DNA of 64,000 bases, taken from the NCBI RefSeq assembly GCF_900116445.1, contig NZ_FPBH01000010.1, positions 62,001-126,000 on the forward strand, written 5' to 3'. This document shows, in pieces, positions 8,331 through 18,016 of the stretch. The notes beneath the pieces were generated by a model. It saw only the letters and a program-made list of their open reading frames with translations. It had not been told where the DNA came from and did no database searches. The translations under genes and the position numbers were made by a program. How positions within the stretch are numbered: position 1 is the stretch's first letter; each line of letters opens with the position of its first letter. This DNA is from Paraburkholderia aspalathi. Its GTDB lineage: Bacteria > Pseudomonadota > Gammaproteobacteria > Burkholderiales > Burkholderiaceae.

Positions 8331-9896
8331 TCAATGCCGGAAGTGACGCACGCCGGTCAACACCATCGCGATGTTGTGCTCGTCTGCTGCACCGATTACT
8401 TCGTCGTCGCGCATCGAGCCGCCCGGTTGAATCACGCAGGTTGCGCCTGCCGCCACCACCACATCCAGACCGTCACGGAACGGGAAGAACGCGTCCGACG
8501 CCACGGCCGAGCCGGTCAGCGTCAAGCCGGCGTTCTGCGCCTTGATGCTCGCAATACGCGCCGAGTCCACGCGGCTCATCTGGCCCGCGCCGACGCCGAG
8601 CGTCATGCCGTTGCCGCAGAACACGATCGCGTTCGACTTCACGTACTTCGCGACGCGCCATGCGAACAGCAGGTCGTCCATTTCCTTCGGTGTGGGGTGG
8701 CGCTTCGTGACCACGCGCAATTCGTGCGGCTGCACGTTCTTCGAATCGAGCGATTGCACCAGCAGGCCGCCGCCGACGCGCTTCAGATCGAACGCGTTAT
8801 GGCCTTCGCCCAAGGCGATTTCCAGCAGACGCACATTCTGCTTGGCCGTGAACACCTGACGAGCCGCCGCGCTGAACGACGGGGCGATCAGCACTTCGAC
8901 AAACTGCTTGGCCACAGCTTGCGCTGCCGTTTCGTCGACTTCACGGTTGAACGCGATGATGCCGCCGAACGCCGAGGTCGGATCGGTCTGGAACGCCTTC
9001 GCATACGCTTCGTTCGCGTCCGCGCCCACTGCGACGCCGCACGGATTCGCGTGCTTGACGATCACGCAAGCCGGCACGTCGAACGTCTTCACGCATTCCC
9101 ACGCCGCATCGGAATCGGCGATGTTGTTGTACGACAGTTCCTTGCCCTGCAACTGGTTGTAATTCGCCAGTGCGCCGGCCGGCACCGACAGATCGCGGTA
9201 AAACGCAGCGCTCTGGTGCGGGTTCTCGCCGTAGCGCAGATCCTGCACCTTGTCGAAAGCCAGGTTGAAGGTAGCCGGATAAGTATTGCGCGACGAGTGC
9301 TGCAATTCGTCGGTCAGGCTCGTCAGGTAGTTCGTGATCGCGCCGTCGTACTGCGCGGTGTGCGCGAATACCTTGGTGGCCAGACGGAAGTTCGTCTTGT
9401 AGGCAACCGCGTTGTTGTTCGCGCGCATTTCGTCGAGCACGACCGCGTAATCCGCCGGATCAACCACGACGGTCACGTCGCGATGATTCTTCGCGGCCGA
9501 GCGCAGCATGGTCGGGCCGCCGATGTCGATGTTCTCGATCGCGTCTTCCAGCGAGCACTCTTCCTTCGACACGGTCTGCACGAACGGATACAGATTCACG
9601 ACCAGCAGGTCGATCGTCGGAATGTCGTGCTTTTCAAGCGCGGCCATGTGTTCCGGCAGGTCGCGGCGCGCGAGAATGCCGCCGTGCACCTTCGGATGCA
9701 GCGTTTTCACACGCCCGTCCAGCATTTCCGGGAAGCCCGTGTAGTCGGCGACTTCGGTGACGGAGAGGCCCGCGTCCGCGAGCAGTTTCGCGGTGCCGCC
9801 GGTCGACAGGATCTTGACGCCGAGGTCCGACAGCGACTTGGCGAAGTCGACGATGCCGGACTTGTCGGAAACGGAGATGAGCGCTTGCTTGATCAT
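8331..9896 (-). CDS. purH: Bifunctional AICAR transformylase / IMP cyclohydrolase
   Basis: Enzyme of 521 residues that catalyses the last two steps of de novo purine synthesis: formylation of AICAR from 10-formyl-THF and closure of the ring to IMP. The N-terminal MGS-like cyclohydrolase domain includes ILSTGGTAKLL and GRVKTLHPKVHGG; the transformylase domain includes VKHANPCGVAVG with the catalytic Lys-His pair, SDAFFPF and IQPGGSMRDDEV. Full length. It lies 55 bases after fis in the same direction, so dusB, fis and purH may be co-transcribed up to the hairpin at 8233-8273. Confidence 0.97.
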   Translation of the reverse strand: MIKQALISVSDKSGIVDFAKSLSDLGVKILSTGGTAKLLADAGLSVTEVADYTGFPEMLDGRVKTLHPKVHGGILARRDLPEHMAALEKHDIPTIDLLVVNLYPFVQTVSKEECSLEDAIENIDIGGPTMLRSAAKNHRDVTVVVDPADYAVVLDEMRANNNAVAYKTNFRLATKVFAHTAQYDGAITNYLTSLTDELQHSSRNTYPATFNLAFDKVQDLRYGENPHQSAAFYRDLSVPAGALANYNQLQGKELSYNNIADSDAAWECVKTFDVPACVIVKHANPCGVAVGADANEAYAKAFQTDPTSAFGGIIAFNREVDETAAQAVAKQFVEVLIAPSFSAAARQVFTAKQNVRLLEIALGEGHNAFDLKRVGGGLLVQSLDSKNVQPHELRVVTKRHPTPKEMDDLLFAWRVAKYVKSNAIVFCGNGMTLGVGAGQMSRVDSARIASIKAQNAGLTLTGSAVASDAFFPFRDGLDVVVAAGATCVIQPGGSMRDDEVIGAADEHNIAMVLTGVRHFRH

Positions 9897-9951
9897 GATG
9901 AAGACGAAAAGCCGAAGGGAAACGTGGCAGGGCGCCTGAAACTACAACGAA

Positions 9952-10185
9952 CTACAACAGACCGTGCTGTTGCAGTTTCTTGCGCAGCGTATTGCGGTTG
10001 ATGCCGAGATACTCGGCGGCCAGCGACTGATTGCCGCCGGCCTGCTCGAGCACCACTTCGAGCAAGGGTTTTTCCACGCATGAAATAACCATGTCGTAGA
10101 CGTCGTGCGGATTGGAGCCGTCGAGATCCTGGAAATACATCCCCAGGCTGTCGCGGACGGATTGTTCGATATTGTTCTTGCTCAT
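9952..10185 (-). CDS. fis: Fis-family nucleoid/regulatory protein
   Basis: Small DNA-binding protein of 77 residues. The C-terminal half is the Fis-type helix-turn-helix (GGNQSLAAEYLGINRNTLRKK). In gamma-proteobacteria Fis bends DNA and controls rRNA promoters and recombination; the betaproteobacterial homologue is shorter than the 98-residue E. coli protein at the N terminus, so exact roles may differ. Its ATG overlaps the dusB stop in an ATGA, indicating translational coupling. The dusB-fis order is conserved from E. coli and supports the name. Confidence 0.92.
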   Translation of the reverse strand: MSKNNIEQSVRDSLGMYFQDLDGSNPHDVYDMVISCVEKPLLEVVLEQAGGNQSLAAEYLGINRNTLRKKLQQHGLL

Positions 10186-11249
10186 GCTGCTAGTCGGTCG
10201 GTATGGTCCGGCTCGCCGTCATTCTTGCTGAGCGTCTCGTCGACGTAGACGAGGCGGTCGGAAATCGCCTTTTGGGCGTCGAAGAATTCGTTGACGGCGA
10301 GGAGTTGTTCGCGCGTGGTGTCCAGCGTATTCATACGGTGCCGGAACACGTTGGCGCCAGAAAGGCCGCGAGTGTACCAGCCGATATGCTTACGCGCAGT
10401 GCGCACGCCCGTAAATTCGCCGTAGAACGCGTAGTGATCTTCGAGATGCTCGTTCATCACCTGCTGGATTTCGTCGATGCGCGGCGGCGGCAGCAACTCA
10501 CCCGTTTGCAGGAAATACTCGATCTCGCGGAACAGCCACGGACGCCCCTGGGCGGCGCGGCCGATCATGATGGCGTCGGCGCCGGTGGCGGCGAGCACCT
10601 CGCGGGCTTTTTGCGGCGACGTGATGTCGCCATTGGCGACCACCGGAATGCGCACCGCTGCTTTGACGGCAGCGATGGTCTCGTATTCGGCGTCGCCGTG
10701 ATACAGGTCGGCGCGCGTGCGGCCGTGCACGGTCAGCATGGAAATGCCGGCGGCTTCGGCCAGACGGGCGACCGTCAAAGCGTTTTTGTTGTCGCGATCC
10801 CAGCCGGTGCGGATCTTCAGCGTGACGGGCACGGCATCCGGGCCGACGCCCACCGCGCCTACCACGGCCTCGACGATGCGCTGCACCAGCGGCTCGTTCT
10901 GCAGCAAGGCGGAACCCGCGGCCACGTTGCACACTTTCTTGGCCGGGCAGCCCATGTTGATGTCGATGATCTGTGCGCCGTTCGCCACGTTGTAGCGCGC
11001 GGCTTCGGCCATCATGGTCGGATCCGCGCCGGCGATCTGCACGGCGATCGGTTCGACTTCGCCCGTGTGGTTGGCACGGCGCATGGTTTTTTCGCTTTTC
11101 CACAACTGCGCGTTCGAGGCGACCATTTCCGACACCGCATAGCCCGCGCCCAGCCGTTTGCACAGCTGGCGGAACGGCCGGTCGGTTACGCCGGCCATGG
11201 GGGCGACGAACAGGTTGTTACGCAGATTGTGGGGGCCGAGAGTGGGCAT
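10182..11249 (-). CDS. dusB: tRNA-dihydrouridine synthase B
   Basis: FMN enzyme of 355 residues that reduces uridine to dihydrouridine in the tRNA D-loop using NADPH. It has the TIM-barrel start LFVAPMAGVTDRPFR, the catalytic cysteine block NMGCPAKKVC, the substrate-binding HGRTR and the FMN-binding GADAIMIGRAAQGRPW. DusB is chosen over DusA or DusC because of these block sequences and the fis gene overlapping its end by four bases. It appears to be the first gene of the dusB-fis-purH set. Confidence 0.95.
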   Translation of the reverse strand: MPTLGPHNLRNNLFVAPMAGVTDRPFRQLCKRLGAGYAVSEMVASNAQLWKSEKTMRRANHTGEVEPIAVQIAGADPTMMAEAARYNVANGAQIIDINMGCPAKKVCNVAAGSALLQNEPLVQRIVEAVVGAVGVGPDAVPVTLKIRTGWDRDNKNALTVARLAEAAGISMLTVHGRTRADLYHGDAEYETIAAVKAAVRIPVVANGDITSPQKAREVLAATGADAIMIGRAAQGRPWLFREIEYFLQTGELLPPPRIDEIQQVMNEHLEDHYAFYGEFTGVRTARKHIGWYTRGLSGANVFRHRMNTLDTTREQLLAVNEFFDAQKAISDRLVYVDETLSKNDGEPDHTDRLAA

Positions 11250-11528
11250 GACTTGGACGCGCTTGTGGCCGATTGTTAAGTTTCTGACAATCGAAGATTG
11301 CGCGAAATGCGAAGGAAAACCGCCATTTTAGCGTTAACGGATAGTCGACACCCGACTTGAGTCTGCCGTAACTCATTAAATCTTCTATGAAAGTGGTCCG
11401 GTCCATAGAACCGGCACCGTTCGCGTGGCGCCGCCAATGTGCGTGCTTATTTGCCGTTGTATGTGCCTGGTACGGTGCCTAAAAAGGCTGCAACGGCCGA
11501 GGGCGTCAGGCGCGAACGGGCGGCGCGC

Positions 11529-12770
11529 TCAGCGGCGCTGGCCGAACATCATTTGCCGCGCCAGCGCGGTTTTCACCGGCGGCACGAATTCGAGCGCGGT
11601 GAGAGCGAGGCCGCGCAAGGCGGCGAGCGGCGGGAAGTCGACGGTGAATAGACGTGCGAGCGTGTCGGTTGCGCCGATCGTCAGGCGGCGGTCGAGCGCG
11701 CGGCGTTGCGCGAACGTCGCCAGAGCCAGCGGGGTCGGACCTTCTGCCGACAAGGCATCGGCGAGCGCGTGCGCGTCGCGCAAACCCAGATTCAGACCCT
11801 GACCTGCCACCGGATGCAGCGTCTGCGCCGCATTGCCGATTGCGACGACATGGCCGTTCACCAGCGTATCGACCGCGTTCAGTCCGAGCGGGAACGATGC
11901 GCGTCCCTTGATTTGCGTAAAGCGGCCCATGCGGTTGCCGAATGCCGTGCCGAGTTCAAGCAGGAATTCGTCGTCGGAGAGTTGTGCGCGTCGCGCGGCT
12001 TCGTCAGGGGCGCAGCACCAGACCAGCGCGTAATTCGCGCCGCGCACGCCGCCCATCGGCAGCAATGCGATCGGCCCTTGCGACGTGAAGCGCTCCCACG
12101 CCACATGCGGTTGCGGTGCCGACACGGTGACCGTGCCGACCAGCGCGGTCTGCCCGTAATCGCGCGTACCGCCGCCGGCGCTGCTGCCTGCCTCCCCGGT
12201 GGCTTTCTGTTTCTGGTCGCCGAACAGTCCCCCTTCGGCGTTCACCAGAATCCGCGTGCGCAGATTGCGCGTGACACCCGCGGTTTCGATCGGCAGCGTG
12301 ACGCCGTCGAGGTCCTGAGTCGGCGCCGCGGCGGAGGTGGAGCGGAACCAGTGCACCGAGCTCGCGTGAACCGCTTCGGCGAGACCATGCACGATCGAGC
12401 CATAACGCAGCACGTAGCCGAGCGCCGGCAAGCCGTGCTCGCTGTGGTCGATCAGCGTGCGGCCGAAATGGCCGCGCTGCGAGACGTGGATGCGCTGGAT
12501 CGCGGTGGCGTCGGCAGGCCAGCGCAGCGGCTCGAGAATCATCCTGCTGCCGTGCGAGACGGCGATCGCGCGTGGATCGGCAATCGAATCTTCCGGTTCG
12601 CGCGCGTCGATCAGCGCGATCTTCAGCGCCTGCGTCGCGCTGCGGCGCGCCAGCCAGCCGGCAAGCGCCAGACCGACCGGCCCGGCCCCGACGATCGTCA
12701 CGTCGAAATCGAAGCCATGGTCGGACGCGGCGGGTTTCAGAATCACCGTCGACTGGGAAACGTCATTCAT
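11529..12770 (-). CDS. UbiH/UbiF/VisC/COQ6-family FAD-dependent ring hydroxylase
   Basis: Flavoprotein monooxygenase of 413 residues, expected to hydroxylate the aromatic ring of a ubiquinone precursor. It has the Rossmann motif VTIVGAGPVGLALAG near the N terminus, an internal helix segment and the conserved C-terminal FAD block HPVAGQGLNLGLRDAHALAD. The ATG at 12770 is used because the dinucleotide motif begins about 20 residues later; the frame is open further upstream without similarity. It follows pepP by 44 bases, an arrangement also seen in E. coli (pepP-ubiH-ubiI). Which ring position it acts on cannot be decided from sequence, so no symbol is given. Confidence 0.9.
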   Translation of the reverse strand: MNDVSQSTVILKPAASDHGFDFDVTIVGAGPVGLALAGWLARRSATQALKIALIDAREPEDSIADPRAIAVSHGSRMILEPLRWPADATAIQRIHVSQRGHFGRTLIDHSEHGLPALGYVLRYGSIVHGLAEAVHASSVHWFRSTSAAAPTQDLDGVTLPIETAGVTRNLRTRILVNAEGGLFGDQKQKATGEAGSSAGGGTRDYGQTALVGTVTVSAPQPHVAWERFTSQGPIALLPMGGVRGANYALVWCCAPDEAARRAQLSDDEFLLELGTAFGNRMGRFTQIKGRASFPLGLNAVDTLVNGHVVAIGNAAQTLHPVAGQGLNLGLRDAHALADALSAEGPTPLALATFAQRRALDRRLTIGATDTLARLFTVDFPPLAALRGLALTALEFVPPVKTALARQMMFGQRR

Positions 12771-12814
12771 TGCGGGTTTGCTTCCTTGTGTTGCTGCCTG
12801 GGTAACTGCCGCGG

Positions 12815-14221
12815 TTACTGCTTTAGCGGCTGGGCCGCGCGGGTTTCCTGCATCAGCGCCTCGATCTCGTCGGCCGCCACCGGGACGTCGCGTGTGATCA
12901 GCTCGCAACCCGCCGCCGTGACGATTGCGTCGTCCTCAATGCGGATGCCGATGTTCCAGTAGCGCTCGGGCACGCCTTCAGTCGGACGGATGTACAAGCC
13001 GGGCTCGATGGTCAGCGTCATCCCCACCTGCAGCGTGCGCCACGGCAGCGCGCCCGCTTCGTCGCGCGGCGCGCCGCGTTCGCGGTAGTCGCCGACGTCG
13101 TGCACGTCCATGCCGAGCCAGTGGCCGGTACGGTGCATGTAGAACGGCGCATAGGCGCGCTCCGCGATCACCTGGTCGACCGAGGCGAACTTCGCGCGGT
13201 CGATGATGCCGGTATCGAGCAGGCCTTGCGACAGCACGCGCACGGCGGCCTGGTGCGGATCGTCGAAGGTCGCGCCGACGCGGGTGGCGTCCACGGCAGC
13301 CTGCTGCGCGGCCAGCACGATGTCGTACAGCTCGCGCTGCGCCGGCGTGAAGCGGCCGCTCGCCGGGAAGGTGCGGGTGATGTCGGAGGCGTAGCCGTCG
13401 AGTTCGCAGGCGGCGTCGATCAGGATCAGGTCGCCGTCCTGGGCGATCGCGTTGCCGGCCGGGTAGTGCAGCACGCAGGCGTTGGCGCCCGCGGCGACGA
13501 TCGACGTGTAAGCCGGCGCCTGCGCGCCGAATTTGCGGAAGGTGTAGAGCAGCTCGGCTTCGAGTTCGTACTCGCGCACGCCGGGGTGGCAGGCGGCCAT
13601 CGCGCGGCGATGTGCCTGCGCGGAAATCTGCCCGGCGCGGCGCATGATGGCGAGTTCGTGGGGATCCTTGATGAGCCGCATGTCGTCGAGGAACGGGATC
13701 AGATCATGCGCGGCCGTGGGCGCGGCGACGCCGCTGCGACCCAGCGAGCGCACCGCGTCGAGCCAGCCGCGCACCTGTTCGTCCAGTTCCGCTGACGTGC
13801 CGAGCGCGTAATGCAGCGATGGCTTGTCGGCGAGAATGCGCGGTAGCTGCGCGTCGATTTCGTCGACGGGGAAGGCGGCGTCGAAGCCGAACGCCTCGCG
13901 TGCGCCCTCCGGCCCGAAACGGAAACCTTCCCACGTCTCGCGCTCAACATTTTTCTCGCGGCAGAACAGGATCGAGGTCGGTTCGCCCGATGCGGCGCTT
14001 GCGTCCAGCACCAGCCACGCCTCGGGTTCCGTGAAGCCCGTCAGATAGTAGAAGTAGCTATCGTGCCGGTAGGGGTAGTCGGCGTCCCGGTTGCGCAGCT
14101 TTTCCGGCGCGGTGGGGACGATGGCGACGCCCCCACCCGTCGCGCGCAGCGCGGCGAGGACGCGCTCGCGGCGCGTGCGGTAGACGTCGATGGCGATGGT
14201 GGGTTCGGTCGGCTGGTTCAT
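12815..14221 (-). CDS. pepP: Xaa-Pro aminopeptidase (M24B, PepP type)
   Basis: Cytosolic metallopeptidase of 468 residues that removes N-terminal residues preceding proline. The N-terminal domain (SYFYYLTGFTEPEAWLVL) is followed by the pita-bread catalytic domain with the dimetal ligands in LILIDAACELDGYASDITRTFP, HRTGHWLGMDVHDVG, MTLTIEPGLYI and RIEDDAIVT; segments listed are the conserved blocks in order. The ATG at 14221 begins MNQPTEPTIAID; upstream codons lack conservation. It heads the pepP-ubiquinone hydroxylase pair and diverges from the glutathione transferase gene. Confidence 0.93.
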   Translation of the reverse strand: MNQPTEPTIAIDVYRTRRERVLAALRATGGGVAIVPTAPEKLRNRDADYPYRHDSYFYYLTGFTEPEAWLVLDASAASGEPTSILFCREKNVERETWEGFRFGPEGAREAFGFDAAFPVDEIDAQLPRILADKPSLHYALGTSAELDEQVRGWLDAVRSLGRSGVAAPTAAHDLIPFLDDMRLIKDPHELAIMRRAGQISAQAHRRAMAACHPGVREYELEAELLYTFRKFGAQAPAYTSIVAAGANACVLHYPAGNAIAQDGDLILIDAACELDGYASDITRTFPASGRFTPAQRELYDIVLAAQQAAVDATRVGATFDDPHQAAVRVLSQGLLDTGIIDRAKFASVDQVIAERAYAPFYMHRTGHWLGMDVHDVGDYRERGAPRDEAGALPWRTLQVGMTLTIEPGLYIRPTEGVPERYWNIGIRIEDDAIVTAAGCELITRDVPVAADEIEALMQETRAAQPLKQ

Positions 14222-14454
14222 CGTGAGATTGTAGCGCCCAATGCGGAGACTTATTTTGCGCGGATACTGGCGGGCAGAGGTGGTCGCCCCGGCCACGTTG
14301 GCCATTTGGCCGGGTAGACGGCATGCTGGCGTCGCGGCAATGTTGCAATCCATCCACAGCGAGCATCCATGCGGCTTGCGAAGCGACTGCGCTGTGCTCG
14401 GGAATGCCGCCGACCACTTATACTTTCGCCGAATTCAAGAAAAGGCAGATGGTA

Positions 14455-15069
14455 ATGATGAAACTCATCGGTTCGCTCGCCAGCCCGTTCGTGCGCAAAG
14501 CGCGGATCGTTCTGGCCGACAAGAAGATCGACTACGAACTCGTGCCCGAGAACGTCTGGGCGCCGGATACCACGATTCACACCTTCAATCCGATCGGCAA
14601 GGTGCCGTGCCTCGTGATGGAAGACGGCGAAGCGGTGTTCGACTCGCGGGTGATCTGCGAATACGTGGATACGCTGTCGCCGGTCGGCAAGCTGATTCCG
14701 CCGTCCGGGCGTGAGCGCGTCGAAGTGCGCTGCTGGGAAGCGCTCGCCGACGGCATGCTGGACGCCGCGGTGCTGATTCGCCTCGAAAGCACCCAGCGCG
14801 CGCCCGAGCAGCGCGTGGACGCGTGGGTCGCGCGGCAGCAGCGCAAGATCGATGAAGGCCTGATAGCCATGTCCCAAGGCTTGGGCACCAAGCCGTGGTG
14901 TACGGGCAATCACTACACGCTCGCGGATATCGCTGTGGGCTGCGCGCTGGGCTACCTCGATTTCCGCATGCCTCAGTTGAACTGGCGCGAAGGGTATCCG
15001 AACCTGGATAAACATTTCCAGAAACTGTCGCTGCGTCAGTCGTTCATTGATACGGTGCCGGCGGACTGA
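14455..15069 (+). CDS. Glutathione S-transferase family protein
   Basis: Cytosolic protein of about 204 residues with a thioredoxin-like N-terminal domain (KLIGSLASPFVRKARI, with the serine expected to activate the glutathione thiol; then FNPIGKVPCLV and the EDGEAVFDSRVI block) and an all-helical C-terminal domain (HYTLADIAVGCALGYLDFR, the N-capping box). Substrate unknown. Two adjacent ATG codons (14455 and 14458) and one at 14449 are possible starts; AAAGG spacing favours 14455. Diverges from pepP. Confidence 0.9.
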   Translation: MMKLIGSLASPFVRKARIVLADKKIDYELVPENVWAPDTTIHTFNPIGKVPCLVMEDGEAVFDSRVICEYVDTLSPVGKLIPPSGRERVEVRCWEALADGMLDAAVLIRLESTQRAPEQRVDAWVARQQRKIDEGLIAMSQGLGTKPWCTGNHYTLADIAVGCALGYLDFRMPQLNWREGYPNLDKHFQKLSLRQSFIDTVPAD

Positions 15070-15194
15070 ACGGAGTACGCGTTACCGCTCAACGGTGCGG
15101 TTGTCTGGAATCGCGCCGCCCGCAATTTTCGCTAAATTGCAAAATGATGTCATTCACGCTTTCATAAGCATAAATTTAAGCTTACGTTTGTGGT

Positions 15195-15227
15195 AAAAAT
15201 GCGCCTACCCGTCAGGCGCATTTTTTT
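15195..15227 (+). terminator. Terminator after the glutathione transferase gene
   Basis: AAAAATGCGCCT and AGGCGCATTTTT arms with a short loop, ending in seven T. Symmetric A/T flanks make it potentially bidirectional. The rest of the 15070-15363 gap is AT-richer than its surroundings and should hold the promoter for the next gene; I see no other feature in it. Confidence 0.85.
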
Positions 15228-15363
15228 GTCTGTCGCGTGGCGTAATGGTTTATGCAATCGACATACGCGGAGTTTTTCTCCCGTGATCTGCGGCCATTGC
15301 GAATGGGCGGTGCATTAAAACGCGCCGTCGATATTAATAACGTCCGCAAAAGAGACTTCCACC

Positions 15364-16122
15364 ATGAAATCGTACCGCTTTGTCATTGCCGCTTCCGCCT
15401 GTGCGCTGTTTGCTGCGTGCTCGAACGTGAGCAACGTTAATCCGACTGCGCTGATCCAGTCCGGCCAGCAGGCCGCTCAGGCCGCCACACTCAGCGATGC
15501 TGACGTGCGTACGCTGACCGACAAGTCGTGCGCGCAGCTGGATAGCGAAAATCAGATTGCCCCCGCAAACAGCAAGTATCAGAAACGCCTGAACAAGATC
15601 GCCGCGCAACTGGGCAACAACATCAACGGCGTGCCGGTGAACTACAAGGTGTACATCACCAAGGACGTCAATGCATGGGCGATGGCCAACGGCTGCGTTC
15701 GCGTCTATAGCGGCCTGATGGACATGATGAACGACAACGAAGTGCGCGGCGTGGTCGGCCACGAGATGGGCCACGTTGCACTCGGCCATACGAAGAAGGC
15801 GATGCAGGTCGCGTACGCGACTTCGGCGGCGCGTACGGTGGCATCGTCGGCGGGCGGTGTGGCGGGGGCATTGTCCGGTTCGCAGCTTGGCGATTTTTCC
15901 GAGAAGCTGATTAATGCGCAGTTCTCGCAAACCCAGGAAAGCGCGGCCGACGATTATTCATTCGACTTGCAGAAAAAGAAGAATCTCGATCCGTCGGGAT
16001 TGGTGACGGCGTTCAACAAGCTCGCACAACTGGATGGCGGCAAGTCGAGCATGTTGAGTTCGCATCCGGCTTCACCGGCGCGCGCACAACATATTCAGCA
16101 GCGAATTGCGTCGAATCAGTAA
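15364..16122 (+). CDS. M48-family zinc metalloprotease, lipoprotein
   Basis: Protein of 252 residues. It begins with a lipoprotein signal peptide (positive KSYR, hydrophobic core, lipobox LFAAC with Cys20), so the mature protein should be anchored to a membrane facing the periplasm. The zinc site HEMGHVALGH (HExxH) lies near residue 138, and the third ligand is expected in the ESAADDYS block. Resembles the LoiP/YcaL/BepA-like M48 proteases that handle outer-membrane protein quality control; that role is inferred. Followed by its own terminator, so probably monocistronic. Confidence 0.9.
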   Translation: MKSYRFVIAASACALFAACSNVSNVNPTALIQSGQQAAQAATLSDADVRTLTDKSCAQLDSENQIAPANSKYQKRLNKIAAQLGNNINGVPVNYKVYITKDVNAWAMANGCVRVYSGLMDMMNDNEVRGVVGHEMGHVALGHTKKAMQVAYATSAARTVASSAGGVAGALSGSQLGDFSEKLINAQFSQTQESAADDYSFDLQKKKNLDPSGLVTAFNKLAQLDGGKSSMLSSHPASPARAQHIQQRIASNQ

Positions 16123-16142
16123 AGCCTGATTTCTTATAAGCA

Positions 16143-16174
16143 CGCGCTCACGGGGTTCCGGAGCGCGCGTTTTT
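16143..16174 (+). terminator. Terminator after the M48 protease gene
   Basis: CGCGCTC pairs with GAGCGCG, with an inner CGG/CCG stem and GGTT loop, followed by CG and five T. Confidence 0.75.
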
Positions 16175-16248
16175 CTATTGAGGCGAGATTCACCACTGCG
16201 TTTTCACATATAAACGGCATGCGCACAGTCACGCCGTTTTATCGCGAG

Positions 16249-17967
16249 TTATTTCTTACCGTTTTGCCGCCGCGTAATCCCGGGCCCGAATGCAAACCCG
16301 AACGCCAGCAGCAATAGCGAAACGGCCAGCACCGTGTTATTGCCGCTCGTCACATAAGGCGTGCTGCCCGAGGTGCCTTGCACCGTCACATCGAGCGAGC
16401 CGATCGTGAACGGCGTCAAGCGCCCGATCACCTTGCCGTTGGCGTCGATTGCGGCGGTCATGCCGGTGTTGGTCGCGCGCAGCATCGGCCGGCCGGTTTC
16501 CAGCGAACGCATGCGCGCAATCTGCAGATGCTGATCCAGCGCGATCGTGTCGCCGAACCAGGCGAGATTGGTTGAGTTGACCAGTACACCCGCGGGCGTG
16601 TCGCTCTCGCGAATGTTCCGCGCAATCTCCTCGCCGAAAATATCCTCGTAGCAGATATCGACCGAGACCGGCTGGTTATGCACGATGAACGGCTTCTGCA
16701 CCGGCGCGCCGCGCGCGAAATCGCCGAGCGGAATGCTCATCAGGTTGACGAACCAGCGAAAGCCCCACGGCACGAATTCGCCGAATGGCACGAGATGGTG
16801 TTTGTCGTAGCGATACACGTCGCGCGTGCCCGGCGTGACGCCGAACAGGCTGTTCGTGTAGTCGACCACCTGACCCTCCGGCGTAATCGTGCCGCCGATC
16901 GCGCCGAACACGATCGCGGTGCCGGTCGTGTCTGAAAAGTTGCGCACTGCTGACGCGAACTGCGGCGGCAATTGCTGCGCGAGCACCGGAATGGCGGTTT
17001 CCGGCGTGACGATCAGATCGGCCGGCTTGGATGTGATCATCTGCTGATACTGGTCGATCGCAGCGCGCATGCCGGCTACTTCGAACTTCATTTCCTGTTT
17101 GACGTTGCCCTGCAGGAGGCGCACCGTCAACGGCGCGTTGGCCGGCAGGGTCCATTGCGCGAGCGGCAGCAGCAGGCCGGCCGCGATCAGCGCGATTGCG
17201 ATTCCCCCTGGCACAGCAATGCGTGCGACGCCGCGTTTAGCCTCATTGCCGGCATTTCCGCCGTCAGCGGTATCGAGCTGCCCGCGCGAAGGCAACAGCG
17301 GTATCAGCGCCTGCACGATCAATGCGGCCACCAGCGCCAACATCCAGCCGACGCCGTACACGCCCGCCACAGGCGCAAACCCGGCGAACGGGCCGTCTAC
17401 CTGCGCATAACCACTCGAGAGCCACGGAAAACCGGTGAACACCGTGCCGCGCAACCATTCACCGATTGCCCACGCGCTCGCAAACGCCAGCGCGCCGTGC
17501 CAGGTCGGCGAGAACGGTTTGTCGGTATCGGCTGCTCCGTTACGCGCATGCCCCGCACAGAACGACCAGACGCCGGCAGCCAGCGCCGGATACACCGCCA
17601 GATACAACGTGAACAACACGACCGCCGCGCCCGCAAGCGGCGCGGCCATGCCGCCGTAGTCGTGCATGCTGACGTACAGCCACCATACGCCGGTGACGTA
17701 GTTGCCGAAGCCGAATGCGCCGCCCGTCAGCGCGGCGCTTTTCCAGCTGGTCGTGCGCGTGAGCCATGCGAAAAAGAACACGAAGATCACGAGTTCGAGC
17801 CAGCCGCCATGCGGCGTTGGCGCGAACGACAGCGTATTGGCCGCACCGGCGGCCAGCGCGACGAGGTAATGCCAGCGGGGCAGTGCACGGCCGCGCGCCT
17901 CCTGGGTGGCAGGGGCGACAGGGGCACTCACGCCGCGGCGCGAACGGGATGTAATCGGGTCGGCCAT
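16249..17967 (-). CDS. lnt: Apolipoprotein N-acyltransferase
   Basis: Inner-membrane enzyme of 572 residues that adds the third acyl chain to the N-terminal cysteine of lipoproteins. The N-terminal half contains multiple hydrophobic segments and an aromatic-rich block (GFPWLSSGYAQVDGP); the C-terminal half is a periplasmic nitrilase-like domain with the Glu-Lys-Cys catalytic set in VTPETAIPVL, YDKHHLVPFGEF and VDICYEDIFG. Slightly longer than E. coli Lnt (512). It is the last gene of the miaB-phoL-ybeY-chaC-corC-lnt series, 49 bases after corC. Confidence 0.95.
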   Translation of the reverse strand: MADPITSRSRRGVSAPVAPATQEARGRALPRWHYLVALAAGAANTLSFAPTPHGGWLELVIFVFFFAWLTRTTSWKSAALTGGAFGFGNYVTGVWWLYVSMHDYGGMAAPLAGAAVVLFTLYLAVYPALAAGVWSFCAGHARNGAADTDKPFSPTWHGALAFASAWAIGEWLRGTVFTGFPWLSSGYAQVDGPFAGFAPVAGVYGVGWMLALVAALIVQALIPLLPSRGQLDTADGGNAGNEAKRGVARIAVPGGIAIALIAAGLLLPLAQWTLPANAPLTVRLLQGNVKQEMKFEVAGMRAAIDQYQQMITSKPADLIVTPETAIPVLAQQLPPQFASAVRNFSDTTGTAIVFGAIGGTITPEGQVVDYTNSLFGVTPGTRDVYRYDKHHLVPFGEFVPWGFRWFVNLMSIPLGDFARGAPVQKPFIVHNQPVSVDICYEDIFGEEIARNIRESDTPAGVLVNSTNLAWFGDTIALDQHLQIARMRSLETGRPMLRATNTGMTAAIDANGKVIGRLTPFTIGSLDVTVQGTSGSTPYVTSGNNTVLAVSLLLLAFGFAFGPGITRRQNGKK

Positions 17968-18016
17968 TGTTGCGCGGTCGGCGTGAGAAGTTGAAGAGGC
18001 GAAGAAAAGGAACGGA

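Noticed and set aside
8142..10001. A 619-residue open frame antisense to purH
   Set aside because: Sense strand encodes full-length PurH with all active-site blocks; the antisense translation shows no domain-like pattern.
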